Source: Sulfitobacter geojensis
Lineage (GTDB): Bacteria > Pseudomonadota > Alphaproteobacteria > Rhodobacterales > Rhodobacteraceae
Assembly: GCF_000622325.1 (NCBI RefSeq)
Contig: NZ_JASE01000005.1
Coordinates: forward strand, 62,001-126,000
Direction of reading: 5' to 3'
DNA length: 64,000 bases
Positions 60,996-64,000 of the stretch are shown here, in pieces. A program made the position numbers and the translations under genes. Position 1 is the first letter of the stretch. Every line of letters starts with the position of its first letter. The notes under the pieces are model-generated. The model was not told the DNA's origin. It was given only the letters and a program-made list of their open reading frames with translations, and did no database searches.

Positions 60996-61877
60996 ATGGA
61001 CGTTTCATCGCAAATGCTTGCTTTTGTGAAAGTGGTTGAGATGGGCAGCATCTCGGCCGCCTCACGATCAAGCGGACAGACCCCGTCTGCCGTCAGCAAA
61101 CAAATTGGACACCTTGAGGACCATGTCGGCCACCGGTTGTTGCACCGCAAACGCGCAGGCGTCACCCTGACCGAAGAAGGTGCAGCCTATTACGAAAAAT
61201 GCAGGGCCGTCGCCGACAAATATCTGGAAGCCGAAGCGCATATCACCAATGCCAGCGGCCAACCCAAAGGCAACCTGCGGATCGCTTCAAGTGTCGCCTT
61301 TGGCAAATCCAATCTCATTTCGGTGCTGCCCGAATTTCTTGATCTCTACCCAGATATTTCTGTTTCGCTTGAATTGACGGACCGGCCGATTGATCTGGAT
61401 GAAGACAGTTTTGACGTGGCCCTGAATTTTGCCGAGCAAAACAGAAAACAGAACCTAATCACCAAAAAAGTCATGACCAACGAACGCATCCTGTGCGCCG
61501 CGCCCAAGTTTCTTGAACGTCACGGCACCCCGGCGACCTTTAGCGATCTCGCGCGGTTCAATTGCCTGCGCACATCGAATGCGGTTGGCAGAAACGCGTG
61601 GCAGGCCGAGCTGGACGGCAAAACATATACTGTCGATGCGATGGGGAATTTCGAAGGGAACAGCGCCCATGCCGTCTATTTGGCAACCCTCGCTGGACTG
61701 GGGATTGCGCGGCTGTCGACCTATCTGGTGAGCCGGAAAATCGCCGAAGGAAAACTGATCCGGTTGTTCCCCGAGTACGCGCAGAAGCATGCTGACGTCG
61801 CGGTATTGTTCACCGACAAACGAAATCTCGCGCCAAAGATTCGGGTCTTTGTCGACTTTATCTCAAACCGATTTTGA
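60996..61877 (+). CDS. LysR family transcriptional regulator
   Basis: The 293-residue protein has the LysR helix-turn-helix (FVKVVEMGSISAASRSSGQT, then PSAVSKQIGHLEDHVGHRLL) and an effector domain starting GNLRIASSVAFGKSNLISVL. Its length is standard. It is divergent from the DUF1127 pair. The effector domain resembles the CrgA/AaeR-like branch often annotated as general LysR regulators. No metabolic gene is adjacent to suggest a ligand, and the small-protein/sRNA operon might be its target (inference). Confidence 0.93.
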   Translation: MDVSSQMLAFVKVVEMGSISAASRSSGQTPSAVSKQIGHLEDHVGHRLLHRKRAGVTLTEEGAAYYEKCRAVADKYLEAEAHITNASGQPKGNLRIASSVAFGKSNLISVLPEFLDLYPDISVSLELTDRPIDLDEDSFDVALNFAEQNRKQNLITKKVMTNERILCAAPKFLERHGTPATFSDLARFNCLRTSNAVGRNAWQAELDGKTYTVDAMGNFEGNSAHAVYLATLAGLGIARLSTYLVSRKIAEGKLIRLFPEYAQKHADVAVLFTDKRNLAPKIRVFVDFISNRF

Positions 61878-61956
61878 GGGGGTAGATTGGGGGTCATCGT
61901 ATCACCCGCCACTTTCACACCATTTACCTAAGTCCCTGACCAGGTTTGGATAAAAG

Positions 61957-62032
61957 TGGTGAGCCCGTCCGGGTTCGAACCGGAGACCTACTGATTAAAA
62001 GTCAGTTGCTCTACCAACTGAGCTACAGGCCC
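61957..62032 (-). tRNA. tRNA-Lys (anticodon UUU)
   Basis: The 76-nt minus-strand sequence folds as a tRNA: acceptor GGGCCTG with CGGGCTC (two wobbles), D-arm GCTC...GAGC, anticodon stem CTGA/TCAG around loop CTTTTAA, and T-arm CCGGTTCGAACCCGG. The anticodon TTT gives lysine. CCA is encoded. Confidence 0.97.
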
Positions 62033-62129
62033 ACTAGGCGCTGTACTTAGAAAGGAGCGGCGGGGGGGTCAAGCCCATAAAGCGTTAAATTTTGGACGCC
62101 TGCTGGATAAGTTGCAAAGGCGGCGTTAT

Positions 62130-62972
62130 ATGCGCCCAATGAATAGCGAATTTTCCAACGGATTGCCCTTTATGAAGATGCACGGGCTGGGAAACGACTT
62201 TGTTGTCGTGGACTTGCGGGGACGTGCGCCGTTTATGACGGCAGATTTGGCAAAACGAATCGGACATCGCCATTTTGGTGTCGGGTTCGACCAATTGGCG
62301 ATGATTTCAGACGGGACCGGCGATGCGCATCTGACGTTTTACAACGCGGATGGCTCGCAGGCTGCGGCTTGCGGCAACGCGACTCGCTGCATCGCACGAT
62401 TTCTGATGGACGAAACTGGCAAACAGACGCTGGAACTGACCACCGAACGCGGAACGCTGGCTGCGCGCGACATGGGCGAGGGCATGACCTCGGTGAACAT
62501 GGGGCATCCCCTGCTTGACTGGCAGGACATTCCACTGGCCCGTGAAATGGACACGCTTGAACTGCCGATTGACGGCGCCCCGACAGCAACCGGGATGGGC
62601 AATCCGCATTGCACCTTTTTCGTCGACGACGTGCACGCCGTTGATCTTGCGCAGATCGGGCCGAAATTTGAACATCACCCGCTGTTCCCTGAACGTACGA
62701 ATGTCCAGGTCGCACAGATCATTGCCCCCGACCACATCCGCATGCGCGTCTGGGAGCGGGGCGTGGGCGTCACATGGGCCTCTGGCTCCTCCTCTTGCGC
62801 GACAGCCGTCGCAGCGGCACGCCGTGGCCTTACAGGGCGCGCTGTGCGCATTGATCTGGACGGCGGAACCCTGCACATCGACTGGCGCGAAGATGGCGTG
62901 TGGATGACCGGCCCTTCGGCACATGTATTTAGCGCGACCCTGACGCCCGAGTTTTTGAAAGGCACCCTGTGA
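62130..62972 (+). CDS. dapF: Diaminopimelate epimerase DapF
   Basis: ATG 62130 has AAAGG 9 bp upstream and gives 280 residues. The enzyme converts LL- to meso-diaminopimelate for peptidoglycan and lysine. It has FMKMHGLGNDFVVVDLRG, the first catalytic cysteine in AACGNATRC (near residue 81) and the second in ASGSSSCATAVAAA, with HFGVGFDQL between them. The second site reads SSSC rather than the usual SGACA or TGACA. Its stop overlaps the mtaB start. Confidence 0.96.
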   Translation: MRPMNSEFSNGLPFMKMHGLGNDFVVVDLRGRAPFMTADLAKRIGHRHFGVGFDQLAMISDGTGDAHLTFYNADGSQAAACGNATRCIARFLMDETGKQTLELTTERGTLAARDMGEGMTSVNMGHPLLDWQDIPLAREMDTLELPIDGAPTATGMGNPHCTFFVDDVHAVDLAQIGPKFEHHPLFPERTNVQVAQIIAPDHIRMRVWERGVGVTWASGSSSCATAVAAARRGLTGRAVRIDLDGGTLHIDWREDGVWMTGPSAHVFSATLTPEFLKGTL

Positions 62973-64000
62973 GCGCCCCCGTTTTTTCAAATCACGGTTG
63001 CCGGCTGAACGCCTATGAAGTCGAGGCAATGAAAGATCTTGCCGGTCAGGCGGGGCTGGAAAATGCCGTGATCGTCAATACCTGCGCCGTAACCGCCGAG
63101 GCCGTGCGCAAAGCCCGTCAGGATATCCGCAAGCTGCGCAAGGCGCACCCCGAGGCACGTCTGATCGTCACCGGATGCGCGGCCCAAACTGAACCCGACA
63201 CTTTCGCCAACATGGGCGAAGTCGATGCTGTCATCGGCAATACCGAAAAGATGCAGGGGGCGACCTGGCAAGGCCTTGCCGCTGATTTCATTGGCGAAAC
63301 AGAGACCGTTCAGGTCGACGACATCATGTCAGTGACAGAAACAGCCGGCCATCTGATCGACGGCTTCGGCACCCGCAGCAGGGCATACGTACAGGTTCAA
63401 AACGGCTGTGACCACCGCTGTACCTTCTGCATCATTCCCTTCGGGCGCGGCAATTCGAGGTCTGTCCCTGCGGGGGTCGTAGTGGACCAAATCAAGCGTT
63501 TGGTGGACAAGGGTTTAAACGAAGTTGTGCTCACCGGCGTTGACCTGACCTCTTGGGGTGCGGACCTGCCCGCGACGCCGCGTTTGGGTGATCTGGTGAT
63601 GCGTATTCTGCGGTTGGTGCCCGATTTGCCGCGCCTGAGGATCAGTTCGATCGACAGTATCGAAGTCGACGAAAACCTGATGGAAGCGATCGCCACGGAA
63701 CCGCGCCTGATGCCGCACCTTCATCTGTCGTTGCAACACGGCGATGACATGATTCTCAAGCGCATGAAACGTCGGCATCTGCGCGGTGACGCCATCGCAT
63801 TTTGCCAAGAGGCCCGCAAATTACGGCCCGATATGACATTCGGCGCAGATATCATCGCCGGTTTCCCGACCGAAACCGAAGCCATGTTTGAAAATGCGCT
63901 AGCGCTTGTTCAGGAATGCGACCTGACATGGCTGCATGTCTTTCCTTATTCGGCCCGTCCGGGCACGCCTGCCGCACGGATGCCTGCCGTGAACGGCAAA
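62969..64000 (+). CDS. mtaB: tRNA methylthiotransferase MtaB, 3' end cut off
   Basis: A GTG start overlapping the dapF stop begins a frame of 344 codons that runs off the right edge. It has the UPF0004 domain with cysteines in NHGCRLN, VNTCAVT and VTGCAAQ. The radical-SAM motif Cys-x3-Cys-x2-Cys is in QNGCDHRCTFCIIPFGRGN. GADIIAGFPTETEAMF follows. The enzyme adds a methylthio group to t6A37 of tRNA. This coincides with a lysine tRNA (UUU) gene 0.9 kb away; such tRNAs carry t6A37. The family is well known in this position after dapF. Confidence 0.92.
   Translation, partial: MSAPVFSNHGCRLNAYEVEAMKDLAGQAGLENAVIVNTCAVTAEAVRKARQDIRKLRKAHPEARLIVTGCAAQTEPDTFANMGEVDAVIGNTEKMQGATWQGLAADFIGETETVQVDDIMSVTETAGHLIDGFGTRSRAYVQVQNGCDHRCTFCIIPFGRGNSRSVPAGVVVDQIKRLVDKGLNEVVLTGVDLTSWGADLPATPRLGDLVMRILRLVPDLPRLRISSIDSIEVDENLMEAIATEPRLMPHLHLSLQHGDDMILKRMKRRHLRGDAIAFCQEARKLRPDMTFGADIIAGFPTETEAMFENALALVQECDLTWLHVFPYSARPGTPAARMPAVNGK

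Noticed and set aside
1-64000. Mobile elements, CRISPR arrays, rRNA genes
   Set aside because: No transposase, integrase, spaced identical repeats or rRNA-like segments were seen.

Overview
The window looks like a chromosomal segment of a marine Rhodobacterales bacterium of the Roseobacter group. This is judged from gene content only: a TAXI-type TRAP transporter, a BKACE gene, a flagellar locus with FlaF/FlbT, DUF1217, DUF6468 and MotE proteins, CtrA-type TTAA-N7-TTAA promoter boxes, and tandem DUF1127 genes followed by CcsR-like hairpins. No insertion sequences, prophage genes, CRISPR arrays or rRNA genes were seen. Both edges cut genes: a TRAP permease on the left and mtaB on the right.

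Layout. (1) 1-5.8 kb: a catabolic module with TRAP permease and TAXI binding protein, an RpiR regulator, and a divergent class III aminotransferase-BKACE pair, then an RpiB-type isomerase. (2) 5.9-12.6 kb: two divergently transcribed hybrid histidine kinases of the same architecture, the second followed by a MarR-like regulator and a lone receiver protein. (3) 12.7-14.5 kb: a small secreted protein divergent from a secreted caspase-fold protein. (4) 14.6-17.5 kb: an XRE-cupin regulator and the kbl-tdh threonine degradation operon, with shared palindromic operators. (5) 17.6-57.0 kb: a nearly complete flagellar locus (rod, hook, rings, export apparatus, C-ring, flagellin, stators, chaperones) with several dedicated regulators and unknown proteins. 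(6) 57-64 kb: a sensor kinase with a PhnD-like periplasmic domain, a CcsR-like small RNA cluster downstream of two DUF1127 genes, a LysR regulator, tRNA-Lys(UUU), dapF and mtaB.

The flagellar locus appears to be wired to the cell-cycle regulator CtrA: exact TTAA-N7-TTAA boxes lie before the RpoH-like sigma gene, flgI, fliC, fliF/fliL (three TTAA in an exact 11-bp register) and flaF, with near matches before flgE, flgB and the flgF divergent region. A second element, an inverted repeat TATCCTTG-N8-CAAGGATA, occurs in the ftcR/flgI and fliI/flgB divergent promoters, with an arm-swapped version before fliG. It is a candidate operator for one of the two OmpR-like regulators with degenerate receiver domains encoded in the locus.

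Other points of interest are a threonine dehydrogenase that has lost all four structural-zinc cysteines, the triple CcsR/cuckoo-type hairpins, the palindromic operators of the threonine module, and a likely beta-amino acid catabolic pathway.
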